This document shows, in pieces, positions 23,681 through 35,187 of a DNA stretch of 64,000 nt (positions are counted from its first letter, which is position 1; every line of letters starts with the position of its first letter). The notes beneath the pieces are model-generated. The model saw only the letters and a program-made list of their open reading frames with translations. It was not told where the DNA came from and searched no databases. The stretch lies in contig CM040434.1 in assembly GCA_022702705.1 (NCBI GenBank), forward strand, positions 61,157,334-61,221,333, in the 5' to 3' direction. The translations under genes and the position numbers were made by a program. This DNA is from Papilionanthe hookeriana x Papilionanthe teres (Eukaryota > Streptophyta > Magnoliopsida > Asparagales > Orchidaceae).

Positions 23681-23789
23681 TCCCCAGCAACGACGCCAAA
23701 AACTCGACACACGGGGACTTTAATTTTATATTTAAATGTAAGAATTTGTTACCACTGTAAGAAGATTTTAAGTTTCAGCAACGGCTCCA
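23681..23789 (-). other. Two tRNA-Asp-like primer binding sites in tandem (element A)
   Basis: Right after the LTR end (23796) the minus strand has TTTTTGGAGCCGTTGCTG (site at 23776-23789). About 90 bp further it has TTTTTGGCGTCGTTGCTGGG (23681-23698). Both resemble the complement of the plant tRNA-Asp 3' end (TGGCGCCGTTGCCGGGG). The distal one is the better match. Which is used cannot be told from sequence. Confidence 0.65.
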
Positions 23790-23795
23790 AAAACT

Positions 23796-25448
23796 TGATC
23801 GTGAGGGGCTAATATATATGCAATAATTTATGAACTCAAATTTATATATTTATAATGATTTTGTAAAGTCCACGTACTCAACGCAACTATACGTATCGTA
23901 TCATGTAATACAGAGCTCTAGTGGAGTCCTGGTTATCGATCCCACAGGGAGGTTTTAAGTTGAAGTAAAGTAAAAGTTTCACAAGTTATAATGAAGCACC
24001 AAAATCATATACTCTAATTACATTTAAAATTCAACACTTACTTCTACTACTACTATGCAAAAAATAGTAACAACTAACTAAACAACAATTACTTCTGATA
24101 ACTTGAAAATAGAATTATCTAACAGACATACTAAACTAAGTATTTGAAAGGTTTTTGATATATATGATAAAAGTATCTTTCTTCTTGCAATAAGAAAATG
24201 ATGTGTGGATTGATATGGATCAGTTATCTAATTTATTGTGCCAAATAGGAGCATAGATGATTATTTACCTTTAGAAGAGTACCCCTCCTCTAAATAAGAA
24301 AAGAATATTGACATATTCTAAGTTTAGTCATTAACTCTAAGGCTAGGCTGGGAGGATACCGGCTCTCACTTCGGAGCTCCCACTCACCCTTCACCCGAAG
24401 GCTAACCTTTGATTTTAATTACTAATCTTAGAACCAATTTAGCGATTTCAGCCTATCACCCTGAAATCTCCACATTGAAGTCCTTCAAAACACATTTCCC
24501 TATTTATTCGCACGCAATTCCCATGAACTACACAATTCATCCATGGAAATTGAATGGATCTTTCATTATTGTTGTAGGACATTAAATTATTTTCAAACTT
24601 AATGTTCAACAACATATTTTAACATTTGAATTGGTCAAATCGAAAGTAAATTAAGTTCTAAATGAAAAACCTTCACAATCTCTTCAATACATTAAAAGCA
24701 CATCAAATCCACATCAAACCATCATCACATCTCTAAGCTAGAAGAAAGACAAAGAAGACTACTCAGAATTCATGGAGAAGATATAATAAAACATGAATTT
24801 TATATATAAAAGAAAAGTCATACAAACCACAAAAGAAAATACAACTTAAATCTTTCTCTTCCCCAATGCAATCCCTTTGAAGTTCCTTTGAATCCTGTTC
24901 TCTCTTCTTTACAACACTTGATTCTCTCTTTAGAATGGAAAGGAAGAAGCAATCTCTCACTTTACTTCTTCTCCTTCACTCCTTAGAGAAGAATTACTCT
25001 CAAATCTTCACTTCTACACACTACTCTACTAAACCCTAACACTTAACACACACTAAAAACTAAGAGAGAGCAATAGAATGCAAGAGAGCCCCCCTCTCTC
25101 GTCCAAAATCAGTTATTTAAGAGTTAGGGATGAAATCCCAAGAGTTACCATAGGCATCCCTTCAAAATTTTGCCAAAAATCTCAATTTTTGAATTCCACT
25201 GACTTTAGGCGCTGGCGGCGCCAGATAGAGCGTCGGTAACGCCCATTCAGGAGCCGACAGCGTCAGAACACTTTTTCACCATTTTTGCTCCTTTTTACTC
25301 TTAATTCATTCCTTTTTGCATCTTTTCATTCCAATTACCTAAAATCATCATACCTGCAACAAGTCATGAAAAATACCTTTCTTTAAAGTGCAATATCACC
25401 AAAAATGGGTAAAATTAGATAGCAAAAACTGTATATTTTTTTGGTGCA
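23796..25448 (-). repeat. Element A 5' LTR (1,653 bp)
   Basis: It begins TGCACCAAAA at 25448 and ends CACGATCA at 23796 on the minus strand, and matches 1-1098 along its shared part. It carries a GC module (25207-25275), a TTAAATAA TATA-like box (25113-25120), and near its end CCTCCCTGTGGGATCGATAA with TACATGATACGATACG, an Athila LTR 3' signature also seen in C. The end is set by analogy with C (GGGGATCA followed by ATTTTTGG). Confidence 0.85.
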
Positions 25449-25522
25449 TCACTCTTGCACTGGTGAACTTATCAGATTCAAAACTTTCCTTTTCCTTTTT
25501 TTCTCTTCATTCTAGGAGCCAT
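25449..25522 (-). pseudogene. Element B ORF2b, N-terminal fragment
   Basis: The ATG at 25520-25522 opens MAPRMKRKKEKESFESDKF and the frame is then cut by A's LTR after about 24 codons. It is the MAP(K/R) start seen in ORF2b of A (3583) and C (38043). The remainder of the protein would lie left of A, outside the window. Confidence 0.75.
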
Positions 25523-25890
25523 GAGTAATCTAAAAAATTTATAGATAAATTCCAAGAATTGTAAATTCAACTTCAAGAGGCTCCTAAAAACACAATCTAA
25601 ACCTAAATAAGCATTTAACTATCGATTTCATACTATTTCCATCAAGTTTTAATAATTTTAGCCTAATCCACAATGTGGATGAAATCCATTGTAAAACCAA
25701 AACTTTTCAAAGCTAAGGTGATGATCTTACCCAAAGATGATGAAATCCAAAATTTGGAGGCCTAACTCCAAGCCAGCATAAAATGAAACCCTAGGGAAGA
25801 AAATTGCAAAAATATGGAGGATGGAGATGAACTAAGGGTAAAAATGGCAAAAACCATGGGTCCATGTTCTTAAAATGTCTCACGGGTAAG

Positions 25891-25984
25891 TTCGGCGTTA
25901 TAGCACCGGGCAGTGGAGCTATAGCGCCCTGCATAGCTTGATGAATAGCGCTATAGCGCCCAAGAGTGGTGCTATAGCGCTATT
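25891..25984 (-). promoter_or_regulatory. GCTATAGCGC repeat module upstream of ORF2b (element B)
   Basis: Four near copies of a GCGCTATAGCGCC-type palindrome lie 369-462 bp before the ORF2b start. A and C place GC modules of different sequence in the same interval. The rest of 25523-26390 shows no gene. Confidence 0.5.
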
Positions 25985-26399
25985 CTTACCCATCCATATT
26001 TTAATAAAATTTATATTTAAAAAGAAAACAAAAAATCTAGGATGTAGAAAGGCTATTCATTAAGTTTTAACAGCCACTTTTATATTTATTGAGTTCATCA
26101 TCAATCCAAAATTTCAAATTCACAAATTCCAATTTGAATACATAAGGCCAATTTTTCACAGCACAATAGAACTTATTTTCTTATATTAATTGTAAATTCA
26201 GTACATATGACACAACCACATAGACATCACTAACTTTCATACAACAAAGACAATTAAAACAATAATAAGTCTAAAAACAAATATGATAAGCACAATACAT
26301 GGAATCACATAACACTGAAATAAAAAATATCAATATAAAAACAACCTTAGGACGACTCATGTTCAGTGGTGACATTATCCATTCCACTCACCAAACAAT

Positions 26400-26952
26400 T
26401 TCGATAGTAGGTATGTTAGAAAGGAGCATGAGGCAATTCCTTCGCAAATTTATCATCGATCCACTTGCTGGTGCTATACATAGTCACTTGACTATATTGG
26501 AAACAAGCCAGACTATTGAATTGCAGTTTCAACGACCAATCCATATGCTTGTACTGGTGGAACAAATTTTCAAAATTTGTATACAAAAGAAAAATCTCAC
26601 ATTTAATCTTCTCAAGTTTGTCCATAAGTCACTCCAGACATAAGGCGAGATATCCATTAAAGTAGGTTTAAGCATCCTTATGCACCAACTTCTTATCTTC
26701 CAATCTCCCATTGTCATGATTCTCCATGATCTCTCACAAGTAATGGAATTTCCACTCTCAAATATCTTATAAATACCTAGGAATGTTTTTTGGATGCTTT
26801 AGATCCCATCTTAAGCAGTTCAATATAGAGGAAAAAGACAAAAAACTGAATTTTTGACGGTTTAAGGGAGTTATTTGAACTTTGGCTCTATTCCGCCAAA
26901 CCAATAGTTTCAATTTTCGAATTTTTTTCTTCCACTCTTCAAATCCTTTCAT
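26400..26952 (-). pseudogene. Element B ORF2a remnant
   Basis: Frames at 26767-26952, 26529-26717 and 26416-26625 on the minus strand sit where A and C carry ORF2a. The last piece (MDKLEKIKCEIFLLYTNFEN) has the heptad-like pattern of the A and C ORF2a C-termini. Similarity is by position and pattern, so this is a weak call. Confidence 0.45.
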
Positions 26953-27050
26953 ATAATATTGTTTTGTACCAACAAAATCATATAAGACTCACAATCCCTA
27001 CATAAGACTCATCACAACAATAATTCAAATTCGAATCACACTGATAACTA

Positions 27051-27096
27051 TGGGTTGTCTCCCATAAAGCGCTTGGTTTAACGTCTTCAGCCCGAC
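27051..27096 (-). other. Conserved block after the pol stop (element B)
   Basis: Minus strand: GTCGGGCTGAAGACG, then TTAAACCAAGCGCTTTATGG and GAGACAACCC. It is closer to C (AAACCAAGCGCTTTGTGGGA) than to A. Confidence 0.6.
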
Positions 27097-27099
27097 ATA

Positions 27100-28270
27100 A
27101 CTAATGTTTGATTAGGGTTGACCCAACATTAGGATCTCTTCAAATGCAGCACCCTCTCCACTTATGTATGCTAATAATCTGTGTTCATTTACGTTTATCA
27201 CTTTTCCAATTTTTTAATCTCCAATATCAACAATTCCATATGGATCTTACCACAATAAACATTCCTGACCACCTGGATTTAAGTTTTCCTAAAAATATAT
27301 TTAGTCATGAATTATAAATTAAGACTTCTTGCGTAGACTTAAAATGCTTTTTTAGAATTTTCTGATCATGCCTAAACTTCATTTTCTCTTTATAAATTTT
27401 TGCATTCACATAAGCTTCATTTTTTAATTCATCATGTTCATTTAATCCAGTAGTCACGTTTCTCCAGCATCTTTCAAATCATAATTAAACTCTTTTATAG
27501 CCCAATAAGCTTTATGTTCTAACTCAGCTGGAAAGTGACATGTTATTCCATATAAGATACTATATGGTGGCATTCCTATGAGCGTTTTTTTAAGCAGCCC
27601 TATAAGCCCATAAAGCATTATCAAGTCTAGCAGACTAATCAGACCTTTTAGGATTGACCATTTTTTCTAATATTCTTTTAATTTCTCGATTGGATAATTC
27701 TACTAAATTACTGGTCTGAGGGTGATAATTTGTGGCAATACAATGTTTAATTTCAAATTTTTGAGCTAATGTTTCAATCATTTTATTCCTAAAATGACTT
27801 CCTTCATCTGTAATGATAACTCGCGTCATTCCAAATCATGTGAAAATATTCTTCCTTAAAAATTTTGCTGCGCTTTTAACATCACAGCGAGGTAATGCAA
27901 TAGCTTCAATCCATTTAAAAACATAATCCATAGCTATCAAAATATAAATCCTTACAAAATATGGTAAAAATGGTCTCATAAAATCTTATCCCCAAACATC
28001 GAAGATTTCAATTTCATGAGTAAAATTTAGGGGCTTTTTATCCCTTCTAGAAATATTGCTTACTCTTTGACATCGATCACATATTTTTATATAATTAGTA
28101 ACATCCCTAAAAAAAAGTAGGACAATAAATCTAGACTGTAAAATCTTAAATGCATTTTTATACACTCTAAAATGTCCCCCAAAATATAATTTATGACATT
28201 TTTGAATAATCTCTTCAGTTTCTTCTAATCGTACACATCATCGAATAATTAAGTCCTTACATTATTTGTA
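27100..28270 (-). pseudogene. Element B integrase, broken
   Basis: Fragments read from 28270 downward: GHFRVYKNAFKILQSRF, CDRCQRVSNISRRDKKPLNF (zinc-binding Cys pair kept), FDVWG with a stop before DFMRPF (first Asp), MTRVIITDEGSHFRN (second Asp, 27635-27829) and SNLVELSNREIKRILEKM (catalytic Glu). The tail has IFLGKLKSRWSG. Many stops are present. The layout equals C 35188-36312. Confidence 0.85.
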
Positions 28271-28279
28271 TAAATAAGG

Positions 28280-29127
28280 GTTATCCCAAAAGTAAAATTT
28301 TGAATCATGAATGAACTTTTAAATTTCATGGCTATCAAGTTCATATGGTAAAGCATTACTAACCAAATAGTTCACCATGTCAGCATATCACGAAATTTGT
28401 CATTCATTAATCGCATATAGCTGTTCATCAAGAAAGTTCTCATTGATTTCAATATTTGAATCTTTTTTATCTTATTTTTCAGGCCATCATAGATGATCAA
28501 CTATTTGATTATCAGTACCCTTCCTATCCACAATTTTAAAATCAAATTCTTGCAATAGAAGGACCCATCTAATTAATCGTTGTTTTGCTTCATTCTTCAT
28601 CATTAAATACTTTATAGTGTAATGATCAGTATGCAAAATACATTTGGTTCCAATAAGATAATATCTGAATTTATCAAAAACAAATACTATAGCTATTAAT
28701 TCATTTTCAGTGGTAATGTAATTAATCTAAGTCTCATTAAGGGTTTTACTAACAGAGTATATCACTTTGAATATTTTGACATATCTCTATCCTAAAACAT
28801 CCTCTATAACATAATCACTAACATCACACATCAATTTAAAAGGTTTCATCCAATCAAGTGAAATAATAATAGGTACATTGATTAATTTATCTTTTAATAA
28901 GTTGAAGGTATTTAAGCATTCATCATTAAAATCAATGTTGCCATCTTTTTCTAAAAGTTGGCATAAAGGCTTGGAAATTTTTTAAAATACCTCAATATTT
29001 TTTCTATAGAAACTAGCATGTCCTAAAATACTTCTTATTCCCTTCACTCTTATAAAAGGTGACAATTCAGCAATAACTTGAATTTCTGCTCGGTCAACTT
29101 CCATGCTTTTCTCAGAAATTTTATACC
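28280..29127 (-). pseudogene. Element B RNase H and end of RT, broken
   Basis: The stretch from the C junction reads SEKSMEVDRAEIQVIAEL, then SILGHASFYRKNIEVF, LMCDVSDYVIEDVLG, INYITTENELIAIVF, HTDHYTIKYLMMKNEAK and LLLQEFDFKIVDRKG. These are RNase H and RT-connection landmarks of Athila. Several stops interrupt. It continues the RT that ends at 42508 on the far side of element C. Confidence 0.85.
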
Positions 29128-30876
29128 TGATATACCTAAAATATATAATATTTTTATGCACATTCTTATACCTATTTTTGATTATATTGCACTTTAATGG
29201 AAGGTATTTTGTGTTTTTCTTGCAGGTATGATGATAATGGTTGATTATGATCAATGGAACAAAATTGGATCCAATTTGCAATAAAAAAATGAAAAAATGA
29301 AAAATTGGATGGCGCTTAGCCACCACAGTTAAAAATCAAATTTTCTTCATTTTTGGTGCCAATTTCAAGGGGTGTTTGAAGCAACTTTTGGTGGTGACTT
29401 CCTTAACTTCCCATGGGTGGCAAATTTGAGTGAAGGGATGCATCTTTTGGTGGATACATTGAATCTGGACATAATTTGAAGAGATACCAAGACATCTTTT
29501 GGATTATTATTAAAATTATGTCATGTAATGAGTCTAGGACTTTTTATAGAGAGTCTAGTTTTCAAGAGTCTTTTCTAATTTTTAGAGTCATCTTCTAGTT
29601 TCAAAGAGTCTTTCCTAGTTTTACTTTCAGTCTTTTATTATTTATAATTAGTTAGTTTAGTTTTAGAGAAGAAAGGGTTGGTGTGAAACCTTCTTTCCAC
29701 CAATTTTCTTTCATCCATTTATCTAGTTCTTATTGAAGTCTAAAGTCAGAGTTGAAGTCAACAAAGTTGTGTGCCAAGCTCTGTAGTATTGTCCTGTGGA
29801 AAGTCAAGTTTCAAAGGAACTTCCGGAGTCTTGTGGAAAGGATTTTAAGATAAGTGTTTACTTCTTATTTTTATATTTAGTTTTTCTTATTTTGTTTTCT
29901 TTATGATTTCTATTTTCAAATCAATGTGTGCTTGTGTTTTCTTCATGAATTCTGAGTAGTTTTCTTTATCTTTTTCTTTCTTAAATGAAGAAGTAATTAA
30001 ATTATGTAGGATTGTTGTGGAATGTATAAGTGTTTAAAGTTGGAATAAGTTGTGAAGATTTAATTCCATGAAATTAATTTACTTCTTAATTTAGCCAATT
30101 AAGATGTTAAATTTTGTTGTGAGATTATGTAAGATCCAATGCGGTATTATCTCAAACAACAATTGGTAAAAATCACATGCAATTATATGGGTGAGAATTG
30201 TAGTTCATATAATTGAATGCAAATATATTAGGAGATATGTTTTTAATGAGGTGTAAAATTAGAGGTCTTTAGAGTGACAGGCTAAAGCCACCTAATTTGG
30301 TTTGATATTTTAAATTTTGTTATGAGAAGTTAGCTCCCAGGTGGAGGGAATTGAGGGAACTCTAGAGTGAGAGCTGGTATCTTCCCTGCCTAACCATGTT
30401 CAAAATTTTAAAATTTTAAATTAACTAATGTTCTTTATAGAACCAAGTAAGGGTAAAGAATAAATTTGCTCTTATTTGTCAGAACACATTTAAATACTTC
30501 CACAACAACACTTTCATAATTATTACTGCTTTATAAGAGAAATAAAAAGATATTTTATTTCCTAGTGTTTTATATCGTGTTTTAAAGTTCTGATAATTTA
30601 CATTTTCTGCTTAGCTTTATATCAAAAATATTAAAAACAATTTTCAAACTTTACAAATCAAAACATACTTTCAAAAATAATTTAAAAAGTAAAAATATAA
30701 TTTTCTTATTTCTTTAGAAATTTTTTACATTTCCTTGTGGCTTTGATATATCAGGGCTTAATCAGAAAGTCCTATATTACTTGATAAACGATATGTATAC
30801 TTGCGTAGTATCCCATATTATAAAATCATAATTTTCATATCTAAATCATTAGCACATGTAAATTCGTCGGGGATCA
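29128..30876 (+). repeat. Element C 5' LTR (1,749 bp)
   Basis: This matches 40733-42507 along its whole length with scattered substitutions and small indels. Near its start are GATTATATTGCACTTTAATGG and TTTTCTTGCAGGTATGATG. A GC module remnant is at 29309-29330 (GGCGCTTAGCCACC). The end has CGATATGTATACTTGCG and TTCGTCGGGGATCA. Confidence 0.93.
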
Positions 30877-30881
30877 ATTTT

Positions 30882-30899
30882 TGGCTCCATTACCGTGGA
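30882..30899 (+). other. Primer binding site of element C, tRNA-Asp type
   Basis: TGGCTCCATTACCGTGG begins 5 bp after the LTR end. It matches 13 of 17 positions of the complement of the plant tRNA-Asp 3' end, TGGCGCCGTTGCCGGGG, the primer usual in Athila. Confidence 0.75.
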
Positions 30900-31002
30900 A
30901 TTTAATTAAAATTGCATTTTTAAAGAAAATTAAGAAAAATTTAAATTTTTACTTTTCTTTATTTTTGTTAGTGTGCTGTGTTTTATTTTATTTTATTGTT
31001 GT

Positions 31003-32562
31003 ATGCGTAGTTCAGGTTCGGAGGAACTTGTGCCTTTCGATTCTGAATTAGAAAGAACTATCAGAAAAATCAAAAAAATTAAAAATTCTAAAAAAGATAA
31101 AAATATTTAAGAAATGAAGAATCATCAAAATCAAAATGTTGGCATCCATCAAGAATTTAGACCTTTAAGAGATTATGTTAACCTACAGTGGATGAACTTC
31201 ATTGTAGTATTCAACACCCTGCTATAGCTGCTAATTCCTTTGAGCTTAAACATGCTATTATCTAAATGGTGTCTAATAATCCGTTTGGGGGAGCAATAAC
31301 TGAAGATCCTAATTTGCATATTGCTAATTTTATAGAGTTGTGTGCTACATTTAAATATGATGGCATTTTGAATGATGCTATTAAACTCAAACTTTTTTTT
31401 CTCACTAAGGGATAAAGCTAAGATATGGTTAAATTCGTTAGCACCTGGATCTATCAGAACTTGGGGTGATTTAGCACAAAAACTCCTTGCTAAATATTTT
31501 CCACCATCGAAGACTACCAAGTTGAGAAATGATATTACATCATTTTATCAGTTTGAAGGTGAATCAATATATAAAGCATGACCAAGATTTAAAGATCTCC
31601 TCAGGAAATGTCCACATCATTCGATACCAGATTGTTTAATAATTCAAACATTTTACAATGGATTAGATTGATCTCTTAGTTCAATTATCGAAGCTGCTGC
31701 TGGTGGATCATTAATGTCTAAAAAATTTTCTCATGCTTAAGCTTTAATTGAAGAAATGGTTACTAATAATTTTTAATGGTCTTCTGAAAAGTTAAATCCT
31801 AAAAAGGTAGCTAGTGTTCATGAAAATGATGCTTTTGCAATGTTAGCAAATCAAGTTGCTACAATTTCAAGGAGGATAGACCAATTTGTGATGAATTTTT
31901 CTCAGCCAAATTACATGATTGAAGAAAATTCATTAGGCCAAATGGTTGATTCTTATACTTTACCAGAAAATTTTAATACTATAAGTAAGCCTAATAACCC
32001 ATATTCCAATTATTATAACCCAGGTTGGAAGAATCATCCAAACTTTAACTGAAATACCAATAATCATGGTGGTATTAATTAACAATGGGGGAACCACCAA
32101 GTAAACCCATTGGGGAACTGGAACAACCAAGGAAATAATAATTATAGACTAACCTATCCTCCAGGTTTTAACAATGCTTTACAATTAAAGGAGAAGAAGT
32201 TGTCTATTGAAAAAGTGGTGTCACATATGGGAAACCAATTGCAAATTCAAGGAGCAACCATCAGAAATATTGAAAATCAATTGGGGCAAATTGCAAATTC
32301 ATTAAGTAATAGATCCCAATGAATGCTTCCAAGTAATACTGAAGTGAATCCAAGAGCTAAGAATAAAGAGCATGTAAAAGCAATTCAACTAAGAAGTGGA
32401 AGAGAGTTGGAAGGTAGAGTTCAGAAAGAAACTGAAGTAGAGAAAGAAGAGATTGAAGAACCAAAAGAGGACGCTCTGAAAGGTTCGGAAAAACCAATTT
32501 CTCCACCTAAGGTTGGTTTGGAAAAGCCACCACCTCTATTTCCTCAAAGACTTCATCAATAA
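31003..32562 (+). pseudogene. Element C gag, broken
   Basis: The ATG at 31003 opens MRSSGSEELVPFDSELERT, like other Athila gag starts, and stops after about 35 codons. Later pieces are in phase or near phase: TVDELHCSIQHPAIAANSFE, then 31372-31581 with the Retrotrans_gag core (AKIWLNSLAPGSIRTWGDLA, KYFPPSKTTKLRNDITSF), 31840-32052 (NPYSNYYNPGWKNHPNFN), and 32110-32562, a Lys/Glu-rich C-terminus with IQLRSGRELEG. Several in-frame stops (for example at 31579, 32050 and 32320) break it. No CCHC knuckle is visible. Gag would build the virus-like particle. Confidence 0.88.
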
Positions 32563-32590
32563 AAGTTGAATAAGCAATTTTTCAGAATTC

Positions 32591-33574
32591 TTGGAGATAA
32601 TTAAGAAGCTTACCATTAATATTCCATTTGCTGAAACCTTAGAACAAATGTCGAATTATGTGAAATTTATGAAGGATATTCTCAACAAAAAGAGGAATTT
32701 TGAAGATAATAAGACAGTTGCACTTAGTGAGGAGTGCATTGCAATAATTCAGAAGAAGCTTTCTGAGAAGCTTAAAGATCCTGGTACTTACACAATTCCA
32801 TGTGCAATCAGAGACATATTCTATGGAAAAGCTTTATGTGATTTGGGTGAAAGCATTAGCCTTATGCCTCTTAAAAGACTGAGATTAGGAGAAATAACCC
32901 CAACTACTGTAACTCTGCAATTAGCAGATTGTTCGATCACATATCCAAAAGGAGTTATAGAAGATGTTTCGGTTAAAGTGAATCAATTTATCTTTCCTGT
33001 TGATTTTATTATGCTTGATATGGAGGAAGACAAAGATATACCCATCATTTTAGGAAGACATTTCATAGCTACAGGAAGAGAAATGATAGATATGCAAAAC
33101 AGAGAATTAACAATGAGGGTTAATGATCAAATTACTACATTTAATATTTCGAAATCGATGAAATATCCTGCAATAGGTAAAGATGATGAATGTTATAGGA
33201 TGGATTTTATCAGATTTTTGAGAGAATGTCATTTTAAGTTAACTTATGAAGAAAAATCTGAAAGAGAAGAATTGGAACATAAGCAAGAAGAGGAGTTACA
33301 TCATTATGAAGATTTTCATGAGGAAGAATTAAGTTATGTTCATGAAAATTTTGAATTGTTGGATATGACTGAAAAAGATGAATCTTATGGTATAACAATT
33401 GAAAAACCTCTTGAACTTGAGTTAAAAATTCTTCCTAATCATTTGAAGTATGTTTTTCTGGGTGAATCCTTAACCTTGTCTGTTATAAATTCATCTCAAT
33501 TGACTGAAAAAAGAAGAGAGTTTGCTTGGAATTTTGAAGAAGTACAACAAAGCCTTTGGATGGACAATTGCTGA
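32591..33574 (+). pseudogene. Element C pol: aspartic protease and linker
   Basis: This is the longest clean piece of C (327 residues). ALCDLGESISLMP (about residues 81-93) is the protease active site with its catalytic Asp, and IPIILGRHFIATG closes the fold. The C-terminal half is an acidic linker (EERE, EEEL) ending in LKYVFLGESLTLSVI, the standard lead-in to RT. A frameshift near 33530 moves the RT to another frame (33522-33968). Protease would cleave the gag-pol polyprotein. Confidence 0.88.
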
Positions 33575-34440
33575 TATTAAAGTAATTAGTCCTTCAATTT
33601 GTATACACAAAATTCTTATGGAAGATAATTGCAAACCTAGGGCTGATCTCCAAAAGAGATTAAATCCTATCATGAAAGATGTTGTTAAGAAAGAAATTTT
33701 GAAGTGGTTGGATGCTGAAATTATCTACCCTATTTTAGATAGTGCATGGGTTAGTCCTATTCACTGTGTTCCTAAGAAAGGAGGAGTAACTGTGACTATT
33801 AATGAAAAGAATGAAATGATTCAAACAAGACAAGTTACAGGGTGGCGAATATGCATTGATTATAGAAAATTAAATCTTGCCACAAGGAAAGATCATTTTT
33901 CACTCCCATTTCTGTATCTGATGCTGGATAGACTGGTTGGGCATAAATACTTTTATTTTTTAGATTGATATATTGGTTTCCACCAAATTCAAATTGCTCT
34001 TGAGGATCAAGAGAAAATTACATTTACCAGTCCTTATGGTATGTTTGCTCTTAGAAGAATGCCATTTGGTTTATGTAATGCCCCTGCTACATTTCAGAGA
34101 TGTATGGTGACTATTTTCTGTGATTTAATTGAAAAAAAGATTGAAGTTTTTATGGATGACTTTTCAATGTTAGGAATTTCATTTGAATCATATTTAGAAC
34201 ATTTGTTTAAAGTTTTAAAATGCTGTGAAGAAATTAATTTAGTCCTTAACTGAGAAAAATATCAATTTATGGTAGCAGGAGGAATTGTATTGAGACATCG
34301 GATTTTAGAAAGTGGTTTGGAGGTAGATCCTGCAAAAATTCAAGTTATCTCTAATTTACCTTGCCCAATGTAAGGGTAATTAGAATTTTTCTGGACATGC
34401 TGGATTCTACAGGCGTTACATCTAAGACTTTTCAAAGATT
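33522..34440 (+). pseudogene. Element C pol: reverse transcriptase
   Basis: AFGWTIADIKVISPSICIHK is followed by VPKKGGVTVTI, TGWRICIDYRKLN, HFSLPFLYLMLDRL, then FLD with a stop directly after the first catalytic Asp (33966-33968). Then come MFALRRMPFGLCNAPATFQR and VFMDDFSMLGISF, the intact FMDD box (34041-34253). A stop after VLN (34251-34253) and a frame change near 34370 break the connection to RNase H. Both catalytic motifs survive, unlike in A. Confidence 0.9.
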
Positions 34441-35175
34441 ACAAAACCTTTATGCCATTTATTGGAAAAGGATGCAACTTTTTATTTTGATGATGATTGC
34501 CTAAAATCTTTTGAAACATTAAAAGAAAAATTAATCAATGCACCTGTTACAATTTCACCAAATTGGGAAAAAACTTTTGAATTAATGTGTGATGCTAGTG
34601 ATTATGTTATTGGTGCTGTTTTAGGTAAAAAATATGATAACATTTTCAAATTTATTTATTATGCTAGTAAAACTCTTAATGAAGCTCAAATTAATTATAC
34701 CACTACTGAGAAAGAGTTATTAGCTATAGTATTTGCATTTGATAAAATTCGATCATATTTAATTGGAACTAAATGTGTAGTGCATTCTGATCATTCTGGT
34801 ATCAAATATTTAATGAAGAAGAAGGATACGAAGCTGAGATTGATTAGATGGATTCTTCATTTGCAAGAATTTGATTTTGAGATAGTAGATAGGAAGGGTT
34901 CTGATAATCAAATTATTGATCACTTGTCTAGGATTGAAAATGAAAAATCTCTCTGTGATGCTGAAGAAATTAATGAACATTTTCCTGATGAAAAATTATT
35001 CATTGTTAATGAGTGGCGTGTTCCGTGGTATGCCGACATAGTAAACTTTATTGTTAGTAATATTATACACTATGGTTTGACATACCAGGTAAAGAAAAAT
35101 TTTTTGTCTGATGCTAAGACTTATTTTTGGGATGACCCCTTTTTATATAAACAAGGAAATGATCTTATAGTTTGA
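34441..35175 (+). pseudogene. Element C pol: RNase H and integrase N-terminal link
   Basis: An open stretch of 237 residues with KSFETLKEKLINAPV, LMCDASDYVIGAVLGKKYD (first catalytic Asp), INYTTTEKELLAIVFAFDKI (Glu), HSDHSGIKYLMKKKDTK and LQEFDFEIVDRKGSDNQI (last Asp). This is the reverse-transcriptase-type RNase H that removes RNA from the hybrid. It ends with VPWYADIVNFIVSN and FWDDPFLYKQGNDLIV, then a TGA. Confidence 0.9.
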
Positions 35176-35187
35176 ATATGTGTACCT

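Larger units (their letters stand above)
1..25448 (-). mobile_element. Element A: Athila-type Ty3/gypsy retrotransposon, with nested insertions
   Basis: The two ends (1-1098 and 24359-25448) are near-identical direct repeats. Between them, on the minus strand, lie a tRNA-Asp-like primer site, gag, protease, RT-RNase H, integrase, two env-like frames and a polypurine tract, in Athila order. The 5' end is at 25448, where the LTR begins TGCACC. The flanking TCACT (25449-25453, AGTGA on the element strand) is one half of the expected target duplication; the other half lies left of the window. By comparison with the 5' LTR, about 560 bp of the 3' LTR is missing. The element has stops and frameshifts in every gene and cannot be autonomous. 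A giant solo LTR with a LINE inside it interrupts the first env-like frame. A itself sits in ORF2b of element B. Confidence 0.9.
25449..29127 (-). mobile_element. Element B, Athila-type, 3' part left of the element C insertion
   Basis: Minus-strand RNase H, integrase, post-pol block, ORF2a remnant and the first codons of ORF2b. It is cut at 25449 by the 5' LTR of A and at 29127 by the 5' LTR of C. It continues at 42508. Element A's intact copy of the junction (20300-20350: TTTATGCCAAAGCAC) shows that 29127 and 42508 were once contiguous. B is the most decayed of the three Athila-type copies and must predate A and C. Confidence 0.9.

Noticed and set aside
26299..26643. 114-codon plus-strand frame
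   Set aside because: It is antisense to the ORF2a remnant of element B and shares no motif with known proteins.
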